The notes below the pieces were generated by a model, which did no database searches, was not told the DNA's origin, and worked only from the letters and a program-made list of their open reading frames with translations. From Ganoderma boninense (taxonomy: Eukaryota > Basidiomycota > Agaricomycetes > Polyporales > Polyporaceae), in contig CM035312.1 in NCBI GenBank assembly GCA_002900995.3, forward strand, positions 620,001 through 684,000: 64,000 nucleotides of DNA, written 5' to 3'. Positions 11,148-21,847 of this stretch are shown piece by piece; the first letter of the stretch is position 1; the number at the start of each line of letters is the position of its first letter. The position numbers and the translations under genes were made by a program.

Positions 11148-12461
11148 ATGGTTTCATCGATGTTCTCCTCCTTCGTCGTCCTCGCCCTCGCGGCGTTCTC
11201 TGCTGCGGCGCCCGCCAACCTCCAAAAGCAAAACGCACTCGACGCGCAGAAGCTCAACGCCAAGTTCGCGACCCTGACTGCCGACTCGTCCTGCACCAGT
11301 ACGTCCCACCCACTCCTTGTTCCACCCCGAAACGACTTACTAACGGTTCACTGCTCGTCAGCTGGCGACCAGGCCTGCGTGCAGGGCGGCTTCGCGCAGT
11401 GCGTTGCGGGCAAGTTCCAGGTGGTGGGCTGCGCCGGTGGCACCCAGTGCTTCGCGCTCCCCCTCGTCAACGAGGCGGGCACTTCCCTCGCATGCGACAC
11501 CGCGGACGACGCGGCCGCGCGCATGACCGCTGCCGGCGTCGACGGTGGTGTCGACGGCAGCGGCTCGACCGGCTCGTCGAGCTCGGCCGACTCTGGCTCG
11601 AGTGACACTGCGACTACCGCGACGGATACCGGTTCTGGAGCCACAGACACCGCGACTGGCTCCGCCACTGCTACGGACACGTTGGGTGCGACCGGTACCG
11701 ACACCGACACCGCGATCGCGACGGCCACTGGCACGGCCGTCGGCTCCACCGACACGTCCATTGCTACAGCCACAGACACGGACACTGGTGTCGGGGCGAC
11801 GGACACCGCTACTGCCACCGCGACCGACACGGGTGTCGGAGCCACTGACACGGCGACCGCTACCGCCACGGATACTGGCGTCGGAGCCACCGCGACGGAC
11901 ACTGGCATCGGGGCCACCGATACTGCTACCGCGACGGATACCACTGGCGCGACCGCGACCGACACTTCTGGCGCAACCGCGACCGACAGCGTCGGTGCGA
12001 CCGAGACGGACACGAGCGGCTCCACCGCGACCGCGACCTCCGCGGACTCGACCGACACCGCTATTGCGACGGCCACGGGCACAGCAGCTGCCTCGACGGA
12101 CACCTCTGTCGCGACTGCCACGGACTCGACGGACACCTCCATCGCAACTGCCACAGACTCATCCGATGGCTCAGGCGCGACCGACACCGCGACTGCCTCG
12201 GCCACCGATAGCGATACCGGCGCCGAGTCCACCGACGCCGCTACTGCTACCGCTACGGCCATTGACACCGACACCGACACGGCCGCTGCGACCGCGACTG
12301 CCACTGCTACGGCCTCCAGCGACGACGGGGACGACGGGAGCGACGCCACCGAGACGGCGTCCGCGACGGACGCGTCGGACTCGGCGGCGGCCACCGACAG
12401 CTCGGACGACTCGTCTGCGCGCCGTCGTCGCCGCTCGAGGTTCCCCGTCAACCGCTTGTGA
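11148..12461 (+). CDS. Secreted CBM19-like chitin-binding protein with long Thr/Asp-rich repeat tail
   Basis: Exons 11148-11298 and 11362-12461 give 416 aa. Residues 1-20 form a signal peptide (hydrophobic VVLALAAFSAAA, cleavage near APA). A Cys-rich module of about 60 residues follows, with the order C-T-x-GDQAC, GGFAQC, GCAGGTQC and LAC that matches carbohydrate-binding module family 19, the chitin-binding domain of yeast Cts1-type chitinases. The rest is built from short ATDT/ATAT/GATDT repeats rich in Thr, Ala, Asp and Gly, expected to be O-mannosylated wall spacer, and it ends in a basic RRRRRSRFP tail with no GPI-type hydrophobic end. No catalytic domain is present, so it is probably a cell-wall or effector-like binding protein. 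The 63-nt intron is in frame and stop-free, so retention would insert 21 residues. Confidence 0.85.
   Translation: MVSSMFSSFVVLALAAFSAAAPANLQKQNALDAQKLNAKFATLTADSSCTSTSHPLLVPPRNDLLTVHCSSAGDQACVQGGFAQCVAGKFQVVGCAGGTQCFALPLVNEAGTSLACDTADDAAARMTAAGVDGGVDGSGSTGSSSSADSGSSDTATTATDTGSGATDTATGSATATDTLGATGTDTDTAIATATGTAVGSTDTSIATATDTDTGVGATDTATATATDTGVGATDTATATATDTGVGATATDTGIGATDTATATDTTGATATDTSGATATDSVGATETDTSGSTATATSADSTDTAIATATGTAAASTDTSVATATDSTDTSIATATDSSDGSGATDTATASATDSDTGAESTDAATATATAIDTDTDTAAATATATATASSDDGDDGSDATETASATDASDSAAATDSSDDSSARRRRRSRFPVNRL
11600..12320 (+). repeat. Imperfect Thr-Asp coding minisatellite
   Basis: Tandem 12-30 base variants of GCNACNGACACN-type units encode ATDT-like repeats of the CBM19 protein. 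The array keeps the minus strand open too, which explains a long antisense frame. Length variation between strains is expected for such arrays. Confidence 0.8.
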
Positions 12462-13731
12462 GCGCGTGCTCTGAGCTCGAGGACCTTCCACGGACCTTCC
12501 CGTTGGATGCCGGACGCTGGCCGCGCGATGACATACGTGTGTACACACGGATATGGTTCTGTGTAAGCGTACATGCATGTACATGTACACACATCCACGT
12601 ATGCGTAGACGTCTACTTACGGGCCATGGCTCCACGGACACGGACACGTACGCAGCCCGCTTTCGTCGTGCCGCCGAAGTGCTCTGCGGCGCGCGGTGCG
12701 GGTTGCCTTCTCCCAACTCGGACCACGCATTGTAGCATAATCCATTTGCTTTGAATGACAATGCGGACAAATGACAATGCGAACAGCTTTCAGCGGCGGT
12801 GAGAACGCGAACTTGCTTGTGTTTGTATAGATGTCGGAGCGTGGAAGCTGCGTTGACGACCTGGGCGCGAGGAGTGGGATGGCTTGGGGCTCGACGACAA
12901 ACCAGCCACGTCGTTTGAATCATGGGTTGGTAAGTATCTGTAAGTATGCGCCCCGCAGCAGGGCTGCGGATGTCGGTCGTAGGTGCTAGGGCCGCAGATC
13001 CGTGTCCTCCATTTTTCTGTCGAGGGTACGGAGGCCGGAAGCCGCGAATTAGCCAGCTGGGGTAGCGTAACAACTGGCAAGGAGTGGCCGAGGTTGCCCG
13101 ATTCGTTTTTCTGTAGTTGTCCGTGAAAGTCGGGAATGACGTCGACGGGAAGCCAGTCAGAGAGAGAGCAATTTCCTGCGAAATGGGTGGTTCTGGCTGG
13201 CTGTAGATGTACCGAGAGATACTGGCTGTTTTTATGGCGTCTGAGTCCGCCTCCTGCATACCACAAGCCACATGCATGGTGTACATGCAGTAAGACTTGA
13301 TACAAGCATGATTGGGCCTGGATACTGTTGACAAAGATTGGAACAATGTGGGCGTTCAGGATAATGAGGATTGAAATGTCAGCGATATATGGTGCGTGGG
13401 AAGAGAAGATGAGGAAGAAGGGTTGTGGCGGGGAATGCCGTGCCTGGGGTACAGACAATTCCATGCGCCCGCCATCACCACTCGCTCACCCTTCTTGCCT
13501 CCTCCCCTCCCCCTCCCCTTCTGCGGCCCACCAGCAACGACGTGTGCGGCTCGTCTGCTTCACGCCACGTCCCCCGCCTCGCTGCGCGCCGACCCACATT
13601 GGCCTCTCTGCGCCTGTCCACTGCCCGAGTGCTGCGCATACATTCTGCTATATTAGACATACCCTCCTGCCCGCTCTGCGCAGTGCACTATCCCCACTTC
13701 TCTGGAACTACGGGCTATTCGAAGACCGCCA
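12462..13731. other. Intergenic region between CBM19 gene and ubiquitin protease
   Basis: About 1.27 kb. It contains an alternating purine/pyrimidine patch of TGCATGTACA-like units near 12565-12600 and a C-rich promoter tract near 13490-13530 before the protease. Minus-strand frames here lack recognisable domains. Confidence 0.5.
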
Positions 13732-16700
13732 ATGATCAAGCACAAGAGCAAGCAGACTCCGCAGGAGATGTACATGGAGAGGAAGAAGCGAGAAGAGGAA
13801 GAGAAGGATGCAAGCTTGCCGCCCGGGCTCATCAACCATGGAAACACCTGCTTCATGAACTCCACCCTCCAGGGCGTGCGTGACATTCATCTCCTGAACT
13901 GTTTACAAACCTCTTAATATGTGCATATAGTTGATCGCAACGCGTCCACTGCACGATCTGGTGTACTTCCAACCCGTATCCCCAGCCATCCAGCCAGCCC
14001 AGGGGCCGTCTATCCTCTCTCGGAGAGCGCCTCAGCTCACCAACGGCCATGGTCTTGGTGGCACGGACGAACTGGAATGGTCAGAAGGCATGCCGCTCGG
14101 CGATATCTTCACCACCATCATGCGCAAGGCTTGGGATACCCAGGACGCGAAGCGGCGTGAGACCATGAGCCCAAAGTAAGTGGAACGATTCTTTCGCCAT
14201 TCATGCCCCTTCCCCCTCTCGGACTCTTCGGGATCACATTGTCTGGGGAGTTGCAGCGGTTGCACCCTAGGCCGTACTCGTACTGTCTATGAGAATGACG
14301 GGAACGGTACTCCTCCCGGCTCCGGGTTTCTGGGGTTGCTTCATTCTGGCGATCGGAGGAAGTCCGTTTCGACTCCTCCCGCTTCATCGTTAACCGTCTG
14401 GATTGCGAGCCCACGTCCATCTTGCAACCGGCATGATGCTTGTTGCCACTCCTTCCGTGTCTGCATCCCGCAGTCAATCTATATGGTGTGTGGCTTTGAG
14501 CTTATTAACTGCTCGCAAGTCCGATGGACTTCGGACGCACACGGCGACGGCGAGCGCGGGTTACCGTGGCTGATCCAACCCGAAGGACGGTGTTTGTATG
14601 TGGCACGACGCATGGAGTGACCGCCCTGTCGCCTGCGCCGCTAGTCGCAATTGTACGAAAAGGATTCGAGCATTCCTTTTATGCGCGTTTTCCGGGCACC
14701 ATCTCCATGGCATTTTGCTATTCTCGGGCGATTCCTGCCTTTGGAGCTGCATGCTGACATTTTTGTTACACAGGGAGATTTTGACGACTATTGGGCGCAA
14801 ATACGACCAATACCTTGGCTTCCGGCAGCAGGACGCGCACGAATTCTTACGGCATATGTTGGATGCGATGCGCATGGAGGAGCTTGATGTAAGTCTTGCT
14901 TTATTTAGTCCCATGGGCGTCGCAGCATCCAACGGGCTTGCATGCGTTGGTATGCATTGAAATCGGTGGTGCCACTGCGGCATTTTCATTTTACTCGGAC
15001 TTCCCGCTTTTCCGCACCGGCGTGCAAGCAGTCGCTGAAGCGTGAGGCGCGGGGGTATTAGCGTCGTTCCGATCACCCGTGCTGACTGTGTGCGTTGGGC
15101 TGCCGAACTTTTGACTACGTGACATACACGCGCGGCCCGCTTCAACTTCAACTCACTGGAAATCTCTTGGCAGATAATCAAGAAACGCCAGCCACCACCA
15201 CCCAAGGCGAAACGGAAACGCGTCCACCGGGACGGCGACGGAGTGCCGACACCCCCACCGTTACCGCCTCCAGCTCTCCCACTCTCAGAGAACGACCCTC
15301 GCGTCCCGGATGCTCCGACCACGACCCCAGATACTGATCGTCCCCTTTCGCCAGTACCGGAGGGCGAAGAGAGGCTCGAGACGTTTGTGGACATGCTCTT
15401 CGGGGGCCAGCTCGCTAGCATCCTCGTGTGCGAGCGTTGCAAGAAGATCTCGCTCACGCATGAAGACTTTAATGACCTCAGTCTGAGCATTAAGCCGGAA
15501 GACTACGTCAATAAGGACCGGAAGCGTGACCGGATCCGAAAGATTGCGCGGAAGCTCCGAATCCGGCCCCCATCTGCATACGTGAACAACTCGACCACGA
15601 GCGAGAGGGGGCTGAGGGCCTCGTCGGTGCCGACGAGCCCGATCAGGAGGAGTTTGGACGCTGCGCCGCTGGAGGAGGAGCCACCCGCGAGTGTAGACCC
15701 GCGGAGGCGGAGCTTTGACCACCCGGGCGAGGAGGAAGGAGAGAAGAACAAGGACGCCGTTGGCGTGGGGACTGTGCCAACTGGTTTTGGTTTGGCCATC
15801 GTGGAGGGTGACGAGGAGGCGGTGGTGAAGGAGGATGGGAACGAGGTCCCAGTGGCCCAAGAGGTGAGGTTTGAGACAGAAGCGGAGGTAGAGCGCGGTG
15901 AGCAGGCAGATGCGATCGGGGTAGATGGGGTGCCCGAGGCGGAGGTTAGCGGCGCCGGAGGGGAGGAGAAGAAGACTGGGAAGGACAGAGACGACCCATG
16001 GGGCAAGCTTGCGAGACGCATCAGCGTGTCGATGAAGCTGGGCAAGGACCGCGAGAAGGACAAGGATTCGCGGCCATCAAGCCGGGCAAGCGACCGCGGA
16101 CGCAAGGCTGACATCAAGGACGTGTTCCGTGTCATGTCCAGGGAGCCGCGCTCACCACGCCCGTCGTCGCTCGCGCCTGGAGTTTCTGTGCACGAGTCGG
16201 TACCAGAGGGTATGGGCGTGGACCTCTCGGAGGCCGCGAAACGCGCAGTGTCACCCACACCAACTAGTCCACAGATATCTTCACCACTGCGGCCACCCAG
16301 TTCGCGGCGGACCTCGGCGAACCCGTTTTCGCGTCATAGCCAGGAGCGACTGATCAAGTCGCCAGGCTCCTCCGTTGCTCCCAAAATGTCCAAAGAAGAT
16401 ATGGCCTACCTCCGGCGGATACTAGCAGACGTGCACCCTGTGACGGGTAACCCGCTGTCAATCCTCCACAACGCCTTTTCTGGAAACGGGCCCGTAAGCG
16501 GCGCACACGTTGGCACCTCTGCAACGCAGGCGTTCTGGGCGAAGCTAAGTCACCTGTCGAGTGTCGAGGAGTGCTTGCGCATGTTTACCGCTGTGGAGGT
16601 CCTGGATGGGGAGAACATGGTTGGTTGTCATCGCTGTTGGAAGATCGCCAACGGGGTGTACGAGCCACGCGTCGGGGAGAAGATTGATCTCGAGGACGAC

Positions 16701-18049
16701 TCAGATACGGAGAGCGAGGACGAATCAAGCGACGACTCATCGGACAAGTCTGACCAGAGCTTGCCGAAGCCTCTGAGGACTGTCAGCCTGATGGGTGGGC
16801 GGCCTGTCGGCGAGGTGGAGAATAACTCTGCCATGGCGGTATCTTCCCCAGAGTTGACAAGCGGACCGGGTGGTGCGCTCGCTTCGCCCTCTGTCGCGTC
16901 GATCGCGACCACCGAGGAAGCGTCGTCGACATCATCCGCACCAACAGCCATCACTGTCCCTCCGTCCGACTCTTCAGCCTTATTACCGCTCGCCCGGAAG
17001 CAGACTCTATTGCGCCCGCATCCGTCGACGTATGGTGGCCTCCCTATTCCACAAATATCCACTACCGAGCCCGACACCCCCGAGAATGCCGGTCATTCGA
17101 GGGACGTGCTGTCCCATACCTGGTCGTCGACTCGTGCCATGATGGGCATTTCGCTCTCGGACGACTCGCTCCTTACGCCGAGGACACGGCGACGTGGGAA
17201 GAAACCGCCGAAGCAGGACGGCGCGGAGAACAGCGGCAGCAGCTCGGACGATGACTTCGACGACTCTACCAGCGAGACCTCCGCACCCACCTCCCTTTCA
17301 GACCGCTCGGCGTCCCGGTCCCCGTCTGTGTCCCCGCGCTCATCAGTGGAGAAGCTCTCTGATAACGAACTGCCTTCCCCGCTTTCGTCGCCCAAACCCC
17401 CACGGTCGCGTGTGCAAGACAGACTAGTACCACGGTCGAAGCAGGTTGTGCCACGGCGGATGTACAAGCGATACCTGATCAGTCGCCCACCCCCCATCCT
17501 CGTCATCCACCTCAAGCGCTTTCAGCAGACGAACAGGAACTCCATCTCTCTATATGGCGGGTTCAAGAAGCTGGACGAGTTTGTGGCGTTCCCAGAGTAC
17601 CTCGACGTCGCTCCTTTCCTAGCGCCGAAGAGGGAAGACTTCACAGAAAAGGCGGAAAAGGGGAAGCACAAGGCGCAGGAGAAGTGCATGTACCGCCTTT
17701 ATGCGGTAGTGGTGCACATCGGCAACATGGTGCGTTCTCCTCAGTTTATGTATTGCGATTGTAGACGGCGATGCTGATGTTTTACGGTCAGCTTGGCGGC
17801 CACTACGTTGCGTACACTGCGCTCCCCAGCGACTCTCCTTCGCCAGCTTCGACGGCGTCCACGCCCTCCCCCGACTCTGAGAAACCCGCCCCGACTACGC
17901 TCGCCCCCTCTGATTCGCGTGGAAGTCAGACCTCGGAAACCCATTCACCGCGGAAGTGGGCGTACATCAGCGACTCTACCGTGAAACTGACGACGCTCGA
18001 AGAGGTCCTCAAGGCCAAAGCGTACATCTGCATGTACGAGCGCGTATGA
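13732..18049 (+). CDS. Ubiquitin-specific protease (peptidase C19, USP/UBP family)
   Basis: Exons 13732-13875, 13931-14175, 14774-14888, 15174-17729 and 17792-18049; 1105 aa. It removes ubiquitin from conjugates. The Cys box is GLINHGNTCFMNSTLQ (Cys40), the QQD box is FRQQDAHEFLRHMLDAMR, a zinc-ribbon pair is seen as CERCKK and CHRCWK, and the His box is LGGHYVAYT (His about 1024), ending with the usual ILFYER-like ICMYERV. Between the two halves lies about 500 residues of charged, Ser/Pro-rich insert containing a basic IIKKRQPPPPKAKRK stretch that may be a nuclear signal. The family call is secure; it resembles the USP16/USP45 subgroup but lacks the N-terminal UBP zinc finger. Introns 2 and 3 are 598 and 285 nt, far above the local norm. 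Confidence 0.93.
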
Positions 18050-18776
18050 TCGTCCGACGCGATACATTACTCTTGAGATCATGCGTTCATTTCGTTTTCT
18101 TGCTTTCCTCTCCAGCCTTACGATACCCTTTCTCCCTAAGACTCCTCTCACTCGGATCCATTGATCCGGATACATGCGGCTGCTAGAAATCAACTATACA
18201 CCTACATCATCTACATAGTATTCCCTGTCCTTCTTGACACGCAACGTATACCATCGATGCTCGAGGACACTGTTTACCGTCTATTGTGCACTGTTCTGCC
18301 ACCACATCGCCGCAGTCGCGCTACCCTCATAGCAATGTATTGTACACCTAACTTATCCCCCACCATCACCATCATCATCGAGCACGAGCATACAGGGCAC
18401 AAATGTTAGAAGTCGGTTCGTCATCTGTAGGGTTATACTTGTATCGTAGTCATCCTTTCCCCATGTCCTATCGACAGCTTTTGCAACAGTCACTCGGGAT
18501 GGATGGCGAGAGCCCTTGTATTTCACGGGCTTACATTCTTCGCCACGGGTTGTCTGCATTCCGTCCTTCGTGTCCCGTGTTTCATTTGTTGGGTTGCTGT
18601 TGAAGTGTTACTTACGGTCAGCGAGGACTTTGGCTTGCGCTGAGCACCACCCAAACATGCCATACTAGACATGCTAGACATGATACAGATACATTATACA
18701 TTCTAGAGATCCTTACTTCTCACATTACAATCCTCTCCCTGCAGCCAGGTCACCGTTCGCGACTAAGTGTTCAGCT
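18050..18776. other. Convergent intergenic region
   Basis: 727 bases between the 3' ends of the ubiquitin protease and the epoxide hydrolase. AT-richer than the genes, as expected for 3' UTRs and terminators; no gene seen. Confidence 0.5.
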
Positions 18777-20086
18777 TTACAGCTCGGCCTTCGGCGACGC
18801 GAGCCCCGCGAGCCACTTCTCCAGCGTCTGGTTGAGCTGCGCGGCGGCCTCGAGCTGCACCCAATGCCCGGCGTCGATCTCGACAACCTCCGCGTGCGGC
18901 GCGAACTGCGCTATGCTCATCTTGCCGACGTCCGCGCGGCACACGGGGTCGCGCAGCGCCGCGACGAAGAGCGCGGGCTTCGTGACGCGGGTGTTCTCCT
19001 CCGGGAGCTCTGTGTGTCGCGGTCACGGAGCAGTTTCGGTCAGGTCGAAAACACATGAATAAATAAATGCGAGTTCGGGGAAGTACGGACCTTTGTTGTC
19101 CTCGACGTTGGCGTTGAAGACCATGCTCCTGTAGTAGTTCAAGGGGGACGCGAAGGTGTGCTTGGCGAAGATCTCCCGCGCCGCTGCGTATTCCTGTGGA
19201 GCGAGAAGCCAAGGAGCCCGTCAGCGAGGTTTGGGAGCTGACAGTCTTAGGAAGGGGAGGGATTAACTTGCCTCCGCGGAGACCCAGTCCGGACGCTCAG
19301 CGCGACGGCCGGTCGACACCCATTCCTCCAGCTTGCCGGAGGGCGCGAGCCAGTGCTTCCAGGTGTCGGCGTCCTTGGGGTAGATGATGTCAAAGAAGCT
19401 GTCGATCTGGCCGCGTAACAGCAGCCACAATCACCATCAGCCGTCGACGCGCGACCGCGGTCACTGGCAGAGAGAGAGACGGCGCACGTTCTTCGCGAGG
19501 ATGTCGGGGGCGTCGGGCCTGAGGGTGAAGCCCCAGTAACCGTACGTCTCGCTGCCGAACTTCTCCTTGAGGACGCGGAGGAGCTGCTCGTAGTTGAGCG
19601 GGTCGCGGCTCGGGGCCGTGTACGACACCGCGACCCACGCGAACGCGGTGAAGCGCTCCGGGTGCCAGCTCGCGAGGCGCGAGACGAGCGCGGATCCCCT
19701 GCGGGCGCCAGAATCAGTCATCGTCGAAGTTGCGTCCAAGTTCAATCAACGATGATCTGCGCGGCGTACCAGTCGTGGCCGATGGCGATGGCAGTCTGGA
19801 TGCCCTCGGCGTCGAGGACATCGACGAGGTCCTGGGCAATGAGCCTGTGCCGGAACTCCTTGTAGTCTAGCGGCTTCGAGGTCCCGCCGTACCCGAGGCA
19901 GTCGGGGACGATGATGCCATAGCCCATAGGCTGCAGGTGCGCGACCTGGCGGGCCCAGTCGGCGGAGGTAGAGGGGAAGCCGTGGACGAAGAACAGAGTA
20001 GGCTTTCCTGGGGCGGCGGGCGAGGTGTAGTAGTGGTAGGTGTAGCCGCGCTTGACTTGGACATCCTTGAACTTGGTGGGGTCCAT
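18777..20086 (-). CDS. Soluble epoxide hydrolase, alpha/beta-hydrolase fold
   Basis: Minus-strand exons 20086-19770, 19698-19488, 19406-19272, 19193-19091 and 19009-18777; 332 aa. Epoxide hydrolases open epoxides to diols with an Asp nucleophile and a His/Asp charge relay. Seen in order: oxyanion-hole HGFP (residues 35-38), DCLGYGGTSKP, the nucleophile elbow GHDWGS with Asp105, a cap region rich in Trp/Tyr including YWGF, the relay acid in ALRDPVCR, and the relay His in DAGHWVQLE near the C-terminus. No targeting signal is seen. Intron 3 starts with GC rather than GT (gcaagt at 19271), which is needed to keep the frame. Substrate cannot be told from sequence; fluoroacetate dehalogenases share the fold but the GHDWG elbow and cap length fit epoxide hydrolase better. 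Confidence 0.9.
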
Positions 20087-21847
20087 GATGGTGACTGGTT
20101 GTAGCTGATACTATTATCGAGAGGTTTCTGGGTGCGATGGGGCGGGATGTGGGGGATCGCTGCCAGTAGTTGGGCGAGAGCCCGTAGATATAGTACATAT
20201 CCGAGCCATCTCCTGGGAAGGACGCTGGATTGCTTCGAATTCTACGTCAGGGAGCGATCAGCGATCAGCGCCGGCGACTTCGACGAGGCTGAGTGTGACT
20301 GGGCCATACGTGATACTGATTTTGTTTGCAGGAAATTGCTCGGGTGGTCGGTTGCTGCTGCTGCAAACTCATTCGGCGGTAACAGGCCTCCAAATTGCAG
20401 CGGGACCAGAAATGGGACAGAGCGGGACATTCTCCGTAGGCGTTCCTTTATTATACAGAGAACTCTCGCCCCACCATTTAACGCGTTGCTCTCGTCGACG
20501 TCGACGCCGCTGCGGTCAGTTCATCCTGTTGACCATATGGCGAATGCTTAGTCTAGAGTCTAGAGGTGGTTCACTCCGCATGCAGTGCCACAAAGTATGC
20601 ACGTTCAGCTCAGACGTGGACCTCGCGCATCGGGACATCATATTCCGCTACATGTCTTCCAAAGCCATGATCATCAAGCTGCTTACCGCCTCTTTAACAC
20701 TCGTCGACGCCGATCCATGAGCCACTATGTCGCCGTTACGAGCAGGTAAGTAAACATATGGTACATCATAGAATTCACCTACCTTCGCCGCCCATTCGAT
20801 CTCAAGTCGAAGTGGAAGGCTGAGAACCCAAGCCTTGGTCCCCACTCTTTGACAGCCTGGTTCCTTGGATTCTTATGAGGCTGTTCTTCATGGCGGATCA
20901 ACATGACCAAGTTTATAGCTTCTTACTAGACCCCGACTCTACCTTGTGAGTTGACCGAGGTGATTCAGGATGCACAGGCAGTCATGTCCTGAGACTGTAA
21001 TCGCTACACTTTTTCTAACAAAGTATGTCAGGACGCGAAGACTGACAGTAGCAGTACGGAGGAACTATCTCACGCAACGGTTTTAATGACTCGACTGCCT
21101 TCGAACGTGCACGAGGAGAACGCTGCACTCGAAACCGTGGTTTGAAGGTGCCATACGACCAGGTTCCAGGGAGCTTCGGTCAAGTGCATCCTGTGTGTCA
21201 TGCGTGGTCATTAAAAATTATAAATGAGAGTTCATCAGTAATGAAAGGCATAGATGTCAGTTGAACAGAAAGCATGGCCATATCATATGTGCGTGTCAAT
21301 TTTGCGGGTGGTTCAAGATGAAGTTCACGGTTGCGTCCGACCTGAATGAAGTCGCTACCATACTATTTTATCTTAATGGCAAGAAATAGAAATTTTCGGC
21401 GTAGAATTCTTGCAAGCGTAAGGAGTTTCCTATCGGCAGACAAGGAGAGAGCAGAGCGAGGGCAAGGCCGTGACGGTGGTTATCGTGGAGGTGGACCGGC
21501 GCTCGGGACCAAGGCGACGGGAGCGCTTGTTCTTTAGCCCCCCGTGACGCCAGACCACGTGAGTGATCGGTTGCAGGCGTCAAGGCTTCAGCCACAGCAG
21601 GCTTTCTTGTCCTCGTAAACGGCCCCTCCTCCTCCTTGTTTCTGTCTGTGCGCACCCGCGATCGCTTCAACTCCTATACCAGTCTCGCAGATTGACTCCG
21701 GTCTCCCGGAAGACGTTGTCCAACATTCAGGCGCGGCCGTTGAGAACCTGCCGGGTACGTGCTTCTCATCATCCCGACTCCCGGAGGATGCTGAGTTGCA
21801 TCGACCTCGACAGACCCCCACCAACGACGAGGGAAAAGGCGCATTTA
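20087..21847. other. Divergent intergenic region between epoxide hydrolase and SIN3
   Basis: About 1.76 kb carrying the two promoters. It is AT-richer around 20880-21400 with no coding frame that I can support. An upstream frame joins in phase to the SIN3 start, so a longer SIN3 N-terminus from near 21786 is possible. Confidence 0.45.

Noticed and set aside
11348..12598. 416-aa minus-strand open frame rich in Val/Ala/Ser
   Set aside because: It is the exact antisense of the ATDT repeat coding region; the repeat's codon pattern keeps the reverse strand open. No start context, signal or domain.
12171..13464. Minus-strand frames of 391 and 224 aa
   Set aside because: Low-complexity or unstructured composition, part antisense of the CBM19 repeat; no domain or promoter evidence.
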